In this document: piece by piece, positions 1 through 8,400 of the stretch | Position numbering within the stretch: the stretch's first letter is position 1 | How the letters are laid out: each line of letters opens with the position of its first letter | Notes under the pieces: generated by a model | What the model was told of the DNA's origin: nothing | What the model saw: the letters and a program-made list of their open reading frames with translations, nothing else | Databases searched by the model: none | NCBI GenBank assembly: GCA_946626265.1 | Contig: CAMOUE010000017.1 | Location: forward strand, 1 to 20,020 | Reading direction: 5' to 3' | Source: an uncultured Eggerthellaceae bacterium | Lineage (GTDB): Bacteria; Actinomycetota; Coriobacteriia; Coriobacteriales; Eggerthellaceae | Length of the DNA: 20,020 nucleotides | Program-made: the position numbers and the translations under genes

Positions 1-73
1 TACATGCGGTTCTCCTCCTGGTCCCGTTTTGGTCCAGGATTCCCACCGCAGTCCCGATTTCTAGGCACTTTGA

Positions 74-91
74 CAATTGGATATGGGACAT
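74..91 (+). repeat. Left inverted repeat of the IS110-like element
   Basis: The sequence CAATTGGATATGGGACAT is the reverse complement of 1559-1576 except for one base (A versus G at the 15th position). It brackets the transposase on its downstream side and probably marks or lies just inside the left end of the element. Confidence 0.75.
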
Positions 92-182
92 GGTTTCTAA
101 TGGATTTCGGGCGCGGTGAAGCGTGCGACGGAGACGGCCTCGGTCGCCGGGTTGATGAGAGCGATTGTTGACGGGCCTCCCG

Positions 183-1358
183 CTAGGCGGTCGCCGGGCA
201 GACGTAGGGCCTGCCGTCGCGCAGCACCGCGAAGATCACGGCGCACAGCTTGCGCACCACGGCGCTGACCGCGACCTTGTGGCACTTGCCCTCGGCGCGC
301 TTCTTCAGGTAGTACTCGCGAAGGGCCGGGTCGCTCATCCTGGCGCGGTCGGCGGCGAGCCACAGGTACCACCTCAGGTGGGGCGAGCCGCGCTTGGAGA
401 GATGGGCGCGCGTGCCCTCGAGCTCGCCGGACTCGAAGACCGACGGGTCGCACCCGGCGAAGGCCACGATCTGGGCGGCCGAGGTGAACCGCGACACGTC
501 CCCGATCTCGCCGAGTATGCCGGCGCCGCACACGGTGCCGATGCCGGGTATGGTGGTGATGGGCGAGCCGGCTATGAGCCTCTCGAGCTCCGCGTCGAGT
601 TCGGCCATCTGGCCCTGCGTGAACTCGATCTGGGCGACGAGCTGGCGAAGCTGGAACTCCAGCGGGGCGCTGGGCTGCCCGACCGAGGACTTGGCCAGGG
701 CCTTCAGGCGCTCGGCGTCGGCGCGTCCGAGCCGCTTGCCGGAGGCCTCCCGCATCGCCTTCTCGACGGAGTCCACGCGCGCGTGCGCGACGTTGGCCGC
801 CGAGCCCCACCTCTTCAGCACGGCGCAAGCGGCCTTGCCGAAGTCGTCGGAGAAGAAGCCGTGGAACTCGGGGAACACGACGTCGACTATCGCGTGCGCG
901 CGGCGCTTGCAATCGCCTACAATGTGGGAGAGGGAGGTGCGGGACCTCGCCAGCGACCTCAGGTCGTCCGTCTCGGACTTCGATCGGCGCCTCCTCGTGG
1001 GGTTCCCGGCCAGGAGCCACAGGGCCAGCGCCTCGGCGTCCACCGCGTCGTTCTTCACCTTCCTCACGCTCATGGCCTTGCGCCAGTTGGACGTGAGCAG
1101 CGGGTTCACCTCGAAGACCTCGTAGCCGTGGGCCTCGAGGAACGCTATGAGGTTGCGCCCGTAGTGGCCGGTCGCCTCCAGGCACACGCCCGACTCGCCG
1201 CATGCGGCGCCGACCTCGGCCAGCTTGGCGAGCAGGGACGCGAACCCCTCCTCGTCGTTCTTGAACTCGAATCTGAGAAGCAGCCTCTCGCCGCCCTCCC
1301 GGATCACCGCCGCCGAGTGCTTGTTCTTGGCCAGGTCGATCCCGATGTTGTAGAGCAC
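183..1358 (-). CDS. IS110-family transposase (DEDD recombinase)
   Basis: This 391-residue protein is the recombinase that would move the surrounding element, in current models guided by a bridge RNA made from the element's own non-coding end. The N-terminal RuvC-like DEDD domain shows IGIDLAK with Asp8, LEATGHYG with Glu61 and KNDAVDAEAL with Asp104 and Asp107. A helical middle part follows, then the C-terminal IS116/IS110/IS902 domain with the helix-hairpin-helix-like IPGIG motif (about 270-274) and the family's Ser-Gly motif FESGELEG (Ser310), the probable serine nucleophile. Length is normal for the family and the frame is intact, so the protein may be active. The start is GTG, chosen because a strong AAGGAGG sits 7 bases upstream (1366-1372). 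Frequent AGG arginine codons differ from the dap and glt genes, consistent with transfer. Confidence 0.93.
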   Translation of the reverse strand: MLYNIGIDLAKNKHSAAVIREGGERLLLRFEFKNDEEGFASLLAKLAEVGAACGESGVCLEATGHYGRNLIAFLEAHGYEVFEVNPLLTSNWRKAMSVRKVKNDAVDAEALALWLLAGNPTRRRRSKSETDDLRSLARSRTSLSHIVGDCKRRAHAIVDVVFPEFHGFFSDDFGKAACAVLKRWGSAANVAHARVDSVEKAMREASGKRLGRADAERLKALAKSSVGQPSAPLEFQLRQLVAQIEFTQGQMAELDAELERLIAGSPITTIPGIGTVCGAGILGEIGDVSRFTSAAQIVAFAGCDPSVFESGELEGTRAHLSKRGSPHLRWYLWLAADRARMSDPALREYYLKKRAEGKCHKVAVSAVVRKLCAVIFAVLRDGRPYVCPATA

Positions 1359-1558
1359 TTGATTGCCTCCTTCCGGTAGAAGCCTCTGCCGCCATGGCGG
1401 GTTTCCCCTCGACCCGGCGGCGCGCAGCCTCTTCCGATGTGAAGCAACCAGGTGCTATCCAGCTGATTCGCGCATTTCCGCCGGGCGGGGCGCCACCCTC
1501 GCTCAAAAGGACCCAGGGCCTTAGGACTGTTCTCAAGCGAACCCCGCCGTCGGAGATT
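1359..1558 (-). ncRNA. Candidate bridge RNA region of the IS110-like element
   Basis: No gene is visible in these 200 bases, which lie between the transposase start and the right inverted repeat. They are rich in self-complementarity. A 12-bp perfect palindrome CCGCCATGGCGG lies at 1389-1400. A 7-bp inverted repeat pairs 1484-1490 with 1542-1548, and inside it 1499-1503 pairs with 1536-1540, giving a stem with an internal loop and a large terminal loop. Stem-loops with internal loops upstream of the recombinase are what is known for bridge RNAs of the IS110 group. The call rests on position and pairing only; I could not identify the guide sequences. Confidence 0.4.
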
Positions 1559-1576
1559 ATGCCCCATATCCAATTG
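1559..1576 (-). repeat. Right inverted repeat of the IS110-like element
   Basis: Read on the minus strand this is CAATTGGATATGGGGCAT, matching 74-91 at 17 of 18 positions. It lies about 200 bases upstream of the transposase start and probably marks or lies just inside the right end of the element. Confidence 0.75.
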
Positions 1577-1747
1577 CTTGGATTACTGGACATAAGTCAC
1601 CGGGTGGGTGACGGGATTTAGGATAAGAGGACTGTCTGAGCGAGCGAAGCGAGCGAGTTCCGCAGCTGCTTCGCCGTAGTGACGAGCGCTTAGCCCCCGC
1701 AGAGCGGAGAGGCACCGCCGGATGTGCCGTCATCCCGCCCGTCACGC
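1577..1747. other. Intergenic region between the IS110-like element and dapL
   Basis: No gene is seen here. From left to right it holds a 6-bp hairpin with GTCACC/GGTGAC arms (1596-1612), a purine-rich mirror-symmetric stretch GAGCGAGCGAAGCGAGCGAG (1638-1657), and a large structured palindrome (1679-1745) directly after the dapL stop codon. An additional 8-bp inverted repeat links 1608-1615 with 1738-1745. There is no clear T-run for a classical intrinsic terminator on the minus strand. Confidence 0.5.
1679..1745 (-). repeat. Structured palindromic element downstream of dapL
   Basis: Outer arms at 1679-1688 and 1736-1745 form a 10-bp stem with one G-U pair on the minus-strand transcript. The interior contains two more hairpins: a 5-bp stem pairing 1711-1715 with 1724-1728 and a CCGC-AGA-GCGG hairpin at 1697-1707. 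The whole is a three-way junction of 67 bases starting two bases past the dapL stop codon. It could stabilise or end the dap transcript, or be a dispersed extragenic palindrome. It lacks a U-tract and does not have tRNA features. Confidence 0.45.
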
Positions 1748-2977
1748 CTAAAGGCCTTTGATACGAGACACGGCTTCTAAGGCGGATTCGCGGGAGCCGA
1801 AGGCAGTCAGGCGGAAATATCCCTCGCCGCTGGGTCCGAAGCCGGAGCCGGGCGTTCCCACGACTTGCACCTCGGCAAGCAGCAGGTCGAAGAAGTCCCA
1901 TGAGGTCATGCCATCAGGCGTCTTCAGCCAGATGTAGGGCGCGTTTGCCCCGCCCGAAACCTCGTAACCCGCCGCGCGCAGGCCTTCAAGGATGATGCGC
2001 GCATTCTCGCGGTAGAAGGCAATCTGCTCGCCAGTCTGGCGCGCACCCTGCTCGCTGTATACCGCCATGCCCGCACGCTGGACGATGTACGGCGTGCCGT
2101 TGAACTTCGTTCCATGACGGCGGGCCCATAGATCGTGCATCGACACGCCATCGGCATCCTTCAGGTCGCGCGGTACCACCGTGTAGCCCAGCCGCGTGCC
2201 CGTGAATCCGGCGTTCTTCGAGAAACTGCGGATCTCGATGGCGCACGTACGGGCCCCTTCGCATTCGTAAATGGAATGAGGCAGGGCCGGGTTGGTGATG
2301 TAAGCCTCATAGGCGGCGTCGTAGATGATAACTGCGCCATGCTCGTTGGCGTAGTCGACCCACGCCTGCAAACGCTCCTTGTCGATGACAGCACCGGTCG
2401 GGTTGTTGGGGAAGCACAGGTAGATGATCGATATGTCGGCATCGGGACTGGGCAATGCGGGCGCGAAATCGTTTTCGCGCGTGCATGGCATGTAGACGAC
2501 GTTGCTCCACAGCCCCGTCGTCGCATCGAAGACGCCCGTCCGCCCGGCCATCACGTTGGAATCGACGTAGACCGGGTACACCGGGTCGCACACCGCGATT
2601 CGCGCGTCAGCGCTGAAGATCTCCTGGATGTTCGCAGAATCGGACTTCGCGCCATCGCTGACGAACACCTCGTCGGGCGCGATGTCGGCGCCGCGGACCG
2701 CGTAGTCGTGCTGCGCAATCGCCTGGCGCAAGAAGTCATAGCCTAAATCGGGCGCGTACCCGTGGAACGTCTCAACCGCGGCCATCTCGTCAACCGCGCT
2801 GTGAAGCGCCTCGACGATGGCAGGCGCCAATGGCTGGGTCACGTCTCCGATTCCCAAGCGCACGATGCGCCCGGCAGCTTCGGGGTTCGCCTCGCAGTAA
2901 CCCTGGATCTTGGACGCCACCGTCGAGAACAGGTAGTCGCCGGGGAGCTTTAGGTAGTTGCCGTTGGCCTTGAACAT
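1748..2977 (-). CDS. dapL: LL-diaminopimelate aminotransferase
   Basis: DapL is a PLP enzyme that converts tetrahydrodipicolinate directly to LL-2,6-diaminopimelate with glutamate as amino donor, bypassing the acylated intermediates of the DapCDE route. The 409-residue protein is of normal length and shows the class I/II aminotransferase fold. Visible features are LGIGDVTQP near residue 41, the FHGYAPDLGY segment at 71-80, CFPNNPTGAV with Asn192, IIYDAAYEAY with Asp220 and Tyr223, and the PLP-binding Lys254 in SFSKNAGFTGTRLGY. An upstream in-frame GTG exists, but AAGGAG (2986-2991) lies 8 bases before the ATG at 2977 and would overlap the GTG, so the ATG is preferred. The ribosome binding site overlaps the stop codon of dapF, which suggests translational coupling. 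It is the last gene of the minus-strand cluster. Confidence 0.96.
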   Translation of the reverse strand: MFKANGNYLKLPGDYLFSTVASKIQGYCEANPEAAGRIVRLGIGDVTQPLAPAIVEALHSAVDEMAAVETFHGYAPDLGYDFLRQAIAQHDYAVRGADIAPDEVFVSDGAKSDSANIQEIFSADARIAVCDPVYPVYVDSNVMAGRTGVFDATTGLWSNVVYMPCTRENDFAPALPSPDADISIIYLCFPNNPTGAVIDKERLQAWVDYANEHGAVIIYDAAYEAYITNPALPHSIYECEGARTCAIEIRSFSKNAGFTGTRLGYTVVPRDLKDADGVSMHDLWARRHGTKFNGTPYIVQRAGMAVYSEQGARQTGEQIAFYRENARIILEGLRAAGYEVSGGANAPYIWLKTPDGMTSWDFFDLLLAEVQVVGTPGSGFGPSGEGYFRLTAFGSRESALEAVSRIKGL

Positions 2978-2985
2978 GTTGCGCA

Positions 2986-2991
2986 CTCCTT
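2986..2991 (-). promoter_or_regulatory. Ribosome binding site of dapL overlapping the dapF stop
   Basis: AAGGAG on the minus strand lies 8 bases before the dapL ATG and shares bases with the TAA stop of dapF (2990-2992). This decides the dapL start and implies that ribosomes ending dapF can reinitiate on dapL. Confidence 0.8.
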
Positions 2992-3871
2992 ACCAGTTAG
3001 GGTCCACCACGTGAGGCGGCTCGTCTTGCGGGCAGGCGTCCTCGGCGAAGACGCCTTCGAACACCGTGACGGCAGGGCCGGTCATGAACACGTGGCCGCT
3101 TTCGCAGTCCCACCGTATGACCAGGTCGCCACCGAGCAGGTGGGCAATCACCGTATCGTCGGTCAAGCCGTTTAGAATGCAGGCCACGACGCTCGCGCAC
3201 GTGCCCGTGCCGCAGGCGAGCGTCTCGCCAGTCCCCCGCTCCCACACGCGCATGTTTATCTCGCCGCGGCCCAGCACCTGCACGAACTCGGCGTTCACCC
3301 GCTCGGGAAACGCCGTGTGCGTTTCGAAATGGGGGCCGATTTGCGCAACCGGGAAGCTGGCTGTGTCGTCGACGAAGACCACGGCGTGAGGGTTGCCCAT
3401 GGAAACGCAGGTCATCGCGAACTGCCGGCCCGCAACCTGGATAGGCGCCGCAATGACGGGCGATTCATCAGCAACGACGGGAACAAGTCCGGCATCGAGC
3501 ACCGGACATCCCATGTCTACCGTGACCGAGCCCACGCGCCCGTCCTGGACGTTCAGCGAAAGCCGCTTCACACCCGCCTGCGTGTTCACGGTGATGACAG
3601 TCTTGTCGGTAAGCCCGTGGTCGTACACATACTTGCCCACACAGCGGATGCCGTTTCCGCACATAGCCGAACGCGATCCGTCGGCGTTGAACATTTCCAT
3701 GAAGAAGTCCGCCTGCGAAGACGGGCGTATGAGGATCAACCCGTCGGAGCCGATTCCGTAATGACGGTCGCTGATTATCTTCGCAAGCGATGCGGGATTG
3801 TTCACGGTTTCCTCGAAGCAGTTGACGTACACGTAGTCGTTGCCTGCACCGTGCATTTTCGTGAACTTCAC
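2990..3871 (-). CDS. dapF: Diaminopimelate epimerase
   Basis: DapF interconverts LL- and meso-diaminopimelate, the last step before meso-DAP enters peptidoglycan or is decarboxylated to lysine. It acts directly after DapL, its downstream neighbour. The 293-residue protein begins MKFTKMHGAGNDYVYV, the classic DapF opening. It carries both catalytic cysteines: Cys71 in AMCGNGIRC and Cys220 in ACGTGTCASV, with GNPHAVVFV between them and ERGTGETLAC before the second. It has about 15 extra residues at the C-terminus. The start codon is GTG, with GGGAGG (3880-3885) 8 bases upstream. The gap to the gltD stop is only 25 bases, so it is very likely co-transcribed with gltD. Confidence 0.97.
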   Translation of the reverse strand: MKFTKMHGAGNDYVYVNCFEETVNNPASLAKIISDRHYGIGSDGLILIRPSSQADFFMEMFNADGSRSAMCGNGIRCVGKYVYDHGLTDKTVITVNTQAGVKRLSLNVQDGRVGSVTVDMGCPVLDAGLVPVVADESPVIAAPIQVAGRQFAMTCVSMGNPHAVVFVDDTASFPVAQIGPHFETHTAFPERVNAEFVQVLGRGEINMRVWERGTGETLACGTGTCASVVACILNGLTDDTVIAHLLGGDLVIRWDCESGHVFMTGPAVTVFEGVFAEDACPQDEPPHVVDPNW

Positions 3872-3896
3872 GATTCTATCCTCCCTGGCTGTCCTG

Positions 3897-5258
3897 TTAA
3901 TCCAAGCCTAGATCGGCGGCAACATGGGCTGCCTCCTGCAGCGCGTCGGCCATCGCCGTGGCGACGAGCGTCGATCCCAGGCGCGCGTCCCCCGCCCGGT
4001 ACACGTTGGCGAAACCGGCGAACGCGTCGATGACCGGCTGCTCGGGCCCCGTGAAGCCCTTGGCGATCAGCACGAGGTCCGCAGGGATCTCGTATTTCAC
4101 GCCATCGGGAAGCGAGCGGACCTGCACGGCGCAAACGCTGCCCGTGCCGTCGTCAGAAAAACCCACCGTATCGGTCGACCACAGGCGTGGGTCGTTGCCG
4201 AACAGCTCGGCCGCCTCCCGCTGGCCATACGCCTGCGCGTACGCGACCCGCGGGCCCGGCCACGTATGCTCCCCCACTTCATCGGGCGGGCATGCTGCAC
4301 GGACGACCTGGCGGACGCTGCGCGCGCCCTGACGAATCGCCGTCGCCGCACAGTCGACGCCGGTGTCGCCGCCGCCGATTACCGCGACGTCCTTACCCGC
4401 TGCCGTTATCGCCGCATCGCGGCCATCCAAAAGGGCCGCTGTGGCCTCAGTCAAGTAATCAAGCGCGAAATGCACGCCGGAAAGCCCCCTGCCCTCCACA
4501 TCTACATCGCGCGGGGTACGCGCACCGCATGCTAATATGACCACATCAGACGCTTCGGCGATGTCGGTTGCAATTACAGCGGCATCACACCCGCAGATGA
4601 ACTGGATGCTGCTTTCCTCCATCAACTTCAGGCGGCGCTCGACGACGTCCTTGGGCAGCTTCATGTTAGGAATGCCGTACATCAGCAGTCCGCCCGGCCG
4701 CGCATCGCGCTCATACACGCGCACGCGCGCACCCCGGCGCGCAAGCTCCCATGCGGCCGCCAGGCCCGCAGGACCCGACCCCACCACGCTCACGAGCGGG
4801 GCGTTTTGCGCTGCAGCAGGAAGCGGAACAATCCCCGATTCCCACTGGTAGTCAGACAAGGCGCGCTCGTTGTCATGAATGGTCACGGCGTCGTCGTTGA
4901 GCCCCAAGTTGCACGCCGTCTCGCACGGTGCGGGGCACACACGGCCGGTGAACTCGGGAAACGGGTTCGTCAGAGCAAGCCGCTTGACTGCATCGGCCAT
5001 GCGCCCGCGGCACATGAGGTCATTGGTCTCGGGAATGAGGTTGTGAAGGGGGCAGCCCGTCGCACGTTTTGCGCCGTTGAACGCGATTCCGCTCTGACAG
5101 AACGGCACGCCGCAGTTCATGCAGCGGCTCGCCTGGTCCCGCTGGTCATCCACGCCAAGATCGATCACGATGTCGTGGAAATCCGCTACCGCCTCGCCGG
5201 CTGGCCGAACGCCGTGTTCCACGCGCCCGATCGTCAGATACGCACCCGGTCTACCCAT
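3897..5258 (-). CDS. gltD: Glutamate synthase small subunit (NADPH oxidoreductase)
   Basis: The small subunit passes electrons from NAD(P)H through FAD and iron-sulfur clusters to the large subunit GltB, where glutamine and 2-oxoglutarate become two glutamates. The 453-residue protein is slightly short of the usual 470-490. The N-terminal cluster-binding domain shows Cys46, Cys49, Cys54 and Cys69 (CMNCGVPFC...CPLHN) and Cys108, Cys112 and Cys116 (CPAPCETAC). The FAD-binding GSGPAG lies at 160-165, the second nucleotide site is IGGGDTGVD, and the C-terminal flavin motif is GDARLGSTLVATAMADAL. The start MGRPGAYLTIGRVEHG fits the family. It lies 165 bases after gltB and 25 bases before dapF. Confidence 0.95.
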   Translation of the reverse strand: MGRPGAYLTIGRVEHGVRPAGEAVADFHDIVIDLGVDDQRDQASRCMNCGVPFCQSGIAFNGAKRATGCPLHNLIPETNDLMCRGRMADAVKRLALTNPFPEFTGRVCPAPCETACNLGLNDDAVTIHDNERALSDYQWESGIVPLPAAAQNAPLVSVVGSGPAGLAAAWELARRGARVRVYERDARPGGLLMYGIPNMKLPKDVVERRLKLMEESSIQFICGCDAAVIATDIAEASDVVILACGARTPRDVDVEGRGLSGVHFALDYLTEATAALLDGRDAAITAAGKDVAVIGGGDTGVDCAATAIRQGARSVRQVVRAACPPDEVGEHTWPGPRVAYAQAYGQREAAELFGNDPRLWSTDTVGFSDDGTGSVCAVQVRSLPDGVKYEIPADLVLIAKGFTGPEQPVIDAFAGFANVYRAGDARLGSTLVATAMADALQEAAHVAADLGLD

Positions 5259-5275
5259 CTTCTTCCCGCTTTCGC

Positions 5276-5291
5276 CTTTCCTGACTGTTAC
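5276..5291 (-). promoter_or_regulatory. Possible GlnR-box-like half-site pair before gltD
   Basis: On the minus strand this reads GTAAC, six bases, GAAAG, which matches the actinobacterial GlnR pattern gTnAc-n6-GaAAc at all but the last base. It lies only 18 bases before the gltD start, close to the ribosome binding site, so it could be chance. It is much weaker support than the array before gltB. Confidence 0.25.
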
Positions 5292-5339
5292 TCAATAGCT
5301 TGCTGCGCGGCTTTGCGCGACGAGCCTGTTCGAGACGTC

Positions 5340-5370
5340 GGAGATTCTTCGCTTCCGCTCAGAATGACAA
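5340..5370 (-). repeat. Extragenic palindromic-type repeat motif
   Basis: On the minus strand this stretch contains TTGTCATTCTGAGCGGAAG followed by CGAAGAATCTCC. ATTCT and AGAAT form the outer arms around a GAGCG/GCGA core. From memory, motifs of the type TGTCATTCTGAGCG-n-GCGAAGAATC recur between genes in many bacterial genomes. The match to that class is recognition, not a search result. Confidence 0.45.
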
Positions 5371-5385
5371 CTAAAACGCATCTCC

Positions 5386-5415
5386 CTCTATGCCCTGTAC
5401 CTCTATGCCCTGTAC
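5386..5415 (-). repeat. Tandem duplication of a 15-bp unit after gltB
   Basis: Two exact copies of CTCTATGCCCTGTAC (plus strand) lie head to tail at 5386-5400 and 5401-5415, followed by a partial third unit (CTCTGCC, 5416-5422). They begin eight bases after the gltB stop on the coding strand. The core GTACAGGGCA (minus strand) also occurs once in the gltB leader, at about 10097-10106. Confidence 0.85.
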
Positions 5416-5423
5416 CTCTGCCT

Positions 5424-8400
5424 TCACGACGCGTCGCGCAGCTCGAAGGCTCGCTCGACAGCCTCGTCGTGCGTCAATCCCGACGCCTTCAGCTTGTCCG
5501 TCAGTTGCATGATGTTCTTGTATTCGCGCGGAATCACCTTGACGAAGTCATCGGCGATATCACTGAAGCGGTACAGCAGTTTCACGCCAAGCGGGCTTCC
5601 CGTTCGCTGGACGTGCTCGTCGATGAGCCTGCGCACGAAATTGAGCTCGTCGCGGTCGGGCGCCTCAAGATCGACCATGTCGCGGTTGCATCGTTCAGGC
5701 AGCGTATGCTCGGCATCATACACATACGCCACGCCGCCGCTCATGCCCGCCGCGAAGTTCAGTCCCACCTCGCCAAGCACCAACACGACGCCGCCCGTCA
5801 TGTACTCGCAGCCATTGTTGCCCACGCCTTCCACAACAAGCGTGGCACCCGAGTTGCGCACGGCGAAACGCTGGCCAGCAAGGCCGTTCACAAACCCCTT
5901 GCCCCTAGTCGCCCCATAAAACGCAACGTTTCCGGCCACAATGTTTTCTTCAGGCCTATACGTCGCGGCGCGGTGAGGCGCCACCGTCACGATGCCTCCC
6001 GAAAGCCCTTTGCCGAAAAAGTCGTTGGCCTCGCCTTCGATGTTCAGCGTGATGCCCGCGGGAAGGAAAGCGCCAAAGCTCATGCCGCCCGACCCGGTGC
6101 AGTCGATCGTAAGCGTCTCGTCGGGCAGCCCCTCGGCGTGGCGCGCCGTCACCGCAGAGCCCAGAAGCGTGCCGACGCAGCGGTTCACGTTGGCGATGTC
6201 CACATGGAAACGCTGCGGCACAAGCGCGCTGCGCGCGTCGTTGGTGTAGGGAACCAAAAGTGTCGCGTCGAGCGTTTGTGGCAAGGTGTCCTCGGGCGCG
6301 CAGGACACAACCGAATGCGGGCTGTTGGCGCCTTCAATCGTACGGCCGTACTCCGCGCGCGCCACAACGAGAAGATCCGATAAATCGACAAGGCGGGCCT
6401 TCCAGCTGCGCGCGTCATCTTTCTGACGTAGACAATCAGCGCGCCCGACCATTTCTTCGACGGTCGAAAACCCGAGGCTGGCCATAATGCGGCGCAGTTG
6501 CTCGGCCACCATGAGCATGAAGTTCTCGACGTATTCGGGCTTACCGGCAAAACGGTTGCGTAGCACGCAGTTCTGCGTGGCGATGCCGACCGGGCACGTA
6601 TCTTGCTGGCAATCACGCTGCATGAGACAGCCCATGGCCACGAGCGGCATGGTGGCGAATCCGAATTCCTCGGCGCCGAGCAAGCAGGCAATCGCAACGT
6701 CTCGCCCGTCCATAAGCTTGCCGTCGGCCTCCAGCACCACACGGGAACGCAGCCCGTTACGCAAAAGCGTCTGCTGCGCTTCTGCCAATCCCAGTTCTAA
6801 CGGCAACCCAGCATGGTAAATCGAATCGCGCGGTGCCGCACCCGTACCACCGTTGCTGCCCGAAATCAGGATTTTGTGCGCCCCACCTTTCGCCACGCCC
6901 GTCGCAATGGTGCCAACACCCGCCTCGGCAACGAGCTTCACCGATATCCGTGCGTTCGGGTTGGCGTTCTTCATGTCGAAGATGACTTCGGCCAAGTCCT
7001 CGATTGAATAGATGTCATGGTGCGGAGGCGGCGATATGAGCCCCACGCCCGGCGTGCACCGGCGTGCCCGCGCGATCCACGGCCACACCTTGCCACCCGG
7101 CAGATGGCCTCCCTCGCCGGGCTTGGCGCCTTGGGCCATCTTGATCTGGATCTCATCGGCACTCATGAGGTAACGGCTCGTAACGCCGAATCGCCCCGAG
7201 GCTATTTGCTTGATGGCCGAGCGCCGGCTGTCGCCGTTGGGCAACGGCATCTCGCGCGCCGGGTCCTCGCCGCCCTCGCCGCTGTTGGACCGACCGTGCA
7301 GTCGGTTCATGGCAATGGCCAGACATTCGTGCGCTTCTTGCGATATGGAGCCGTAGCTCATGGCACCCGTATTGAAGCGCTTGACGATTTCGCGCGCGGG
7401 TTCGACGTCTTCAAGCGGAATGGCGGCGCATTTCGGTGCGAAATCGAGCAGGTCGCCCAGACGCACAGCGCGACCAGCCACATGAACCGACGAACTGTAC
7501 TCTTCAAACAGCGCCGCATCGCCTTCGCGCACTGCGCGCTGCAACAAGTTGATCGTCAGGGGGCTTATGAGGTGCTCCTCGCCGCCAACGGGACGCCACG
7601 ACGTGATCCCCGAGCTGGGCAGCTGATCGGGAGCGGGACTGCGTAGCATGGCGCCCAGGACCGCAGCGCGCTCGTCGCATTCACGCTGCACATCGTCGAT
7701 GTTCAGGCCCCCGATGCGACTGACAGTTCCCGTAAAATGCTCGTTGACGAACGAGTCTGCCAGGCCCACGGCCTCGAACACCTGGGCGGCGTGATACCCC
7801 TGCATGGTAGAGATGCCCATCTTCGACATGACGGATACGATGCCGGCGACCACTGCCCTGTTGTAGTTGCGCTGCGCCTCGACAGAGCCGAGCGCGATAA
7901 CGCCCCGCTCGCATAACGCGGCTATCGTATCGTGCGCGAGATAAGGGTATATTCCCGACGCCGAGTAACCCACGAGCGCCGCGAAATCGTGCGGCGTGAT
8001 GGCGTCCCCGGTTTCAACGATGATGTCGGCGTGAGTGCGAAGCCCGCGCCGAAGCAGGTGGTTGTGTACCGATGCCACTGCGAGCAGCGACGGGATGGGC
8101 ACGCGGCCCTTGCCTGCGCGGTCCGAAATCACGATCAGGTCGGCACCCGAGCGCACGGCTTCCTCGGCACGTGCGCGCATGACGCCAAGCGCCTCGGCCA
8201 GCGCATGGGGACCGTCGTCCGCCGCATATGTGGCGCTGAGAGCCACCGGTTTGAAGCCATGCTTCTCGATGCGCGCGAGCGCCTGGAACTGGGCGCGGTC
8301 GAGCAAGGGCGTATCTAGCCGCACGAGCCGGCAGTTGGCGCGCGCGTCTTCCAGCAGGTTGCCGTGGTTGCCGACGTACAGCAGCGTAGACGTGATGAAC

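Larger units (their letters stand above)
74..1576 (-). mobile_element. IS110-family insertion sequence
   Basis: A single transposase gene of the IS110 type is enclosed by a near-perfect 18-bp inverted repeat (74-91 and 1559-1576, 17 of 18 positions matching). About 90 bases lie between the left repeat and the transposase stop, and about 200 bases lie between the transposase start and the right repeat. A longer non-coding segment upstream of the recombinase is the arrangement known for the IS110 group, where it carries the bridge RNA. Inverted repeats are unusual for IS110 proper and more typical (subterminally) of the IS1111 group, so the exact outer boundaries may lie a few bases outside the repeats. 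No target-site duplication could be recognised, as expected for this family. The element sits downstream of dapL. Confidence 0.75.
5259..5423. other. gltB-gltD spacer with repeats
   Basis: This gap is unusually long for two subunit genes that are normally adjacent. No gene is seen. It contains a tandem 15-bp duplication next to the gltB stop (5386-5415), a palindromic extragenic motif (5340-5370), and a GlnR-box-like pair of half-sites just before gltD (5276-5291). The gltD ribosome binding site is a weak purine stretch ending three bases before the ATG. Confidence 0.6.

Noticed and set aside
94..130. Resemblance between 94-130 and the dapL 3' end near 1770-1800 (shared TTCTAA and GGATT)
   Set aside because: Only loosely similar after gaps; too weak to claim that the element carries or duplicated the dapL end.
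97..1593. 498-residue minus-strand open frame across the IS110-like element
   Set aside because: It is Arg/Gly-rich low-complexity translation in another frame of the transposase gene, without family motifs. The 183-1358 frame carries the DEDD motifs.
1638..1657. GAGCGAGCGAAGCGAGCGAG as a terminator hairpin
   Set aside because: It is a mirror repeat, not an inverted repeat, so it cannot form a hairpin by itself.
4806..6383. 525-residue plus-strand open frame over gltD and gltB
   Set aside because: It is antisense to two well-recognised glutamate synthase genes and spans their spacer; GC-rich codon bias keeps the complementary frame open.
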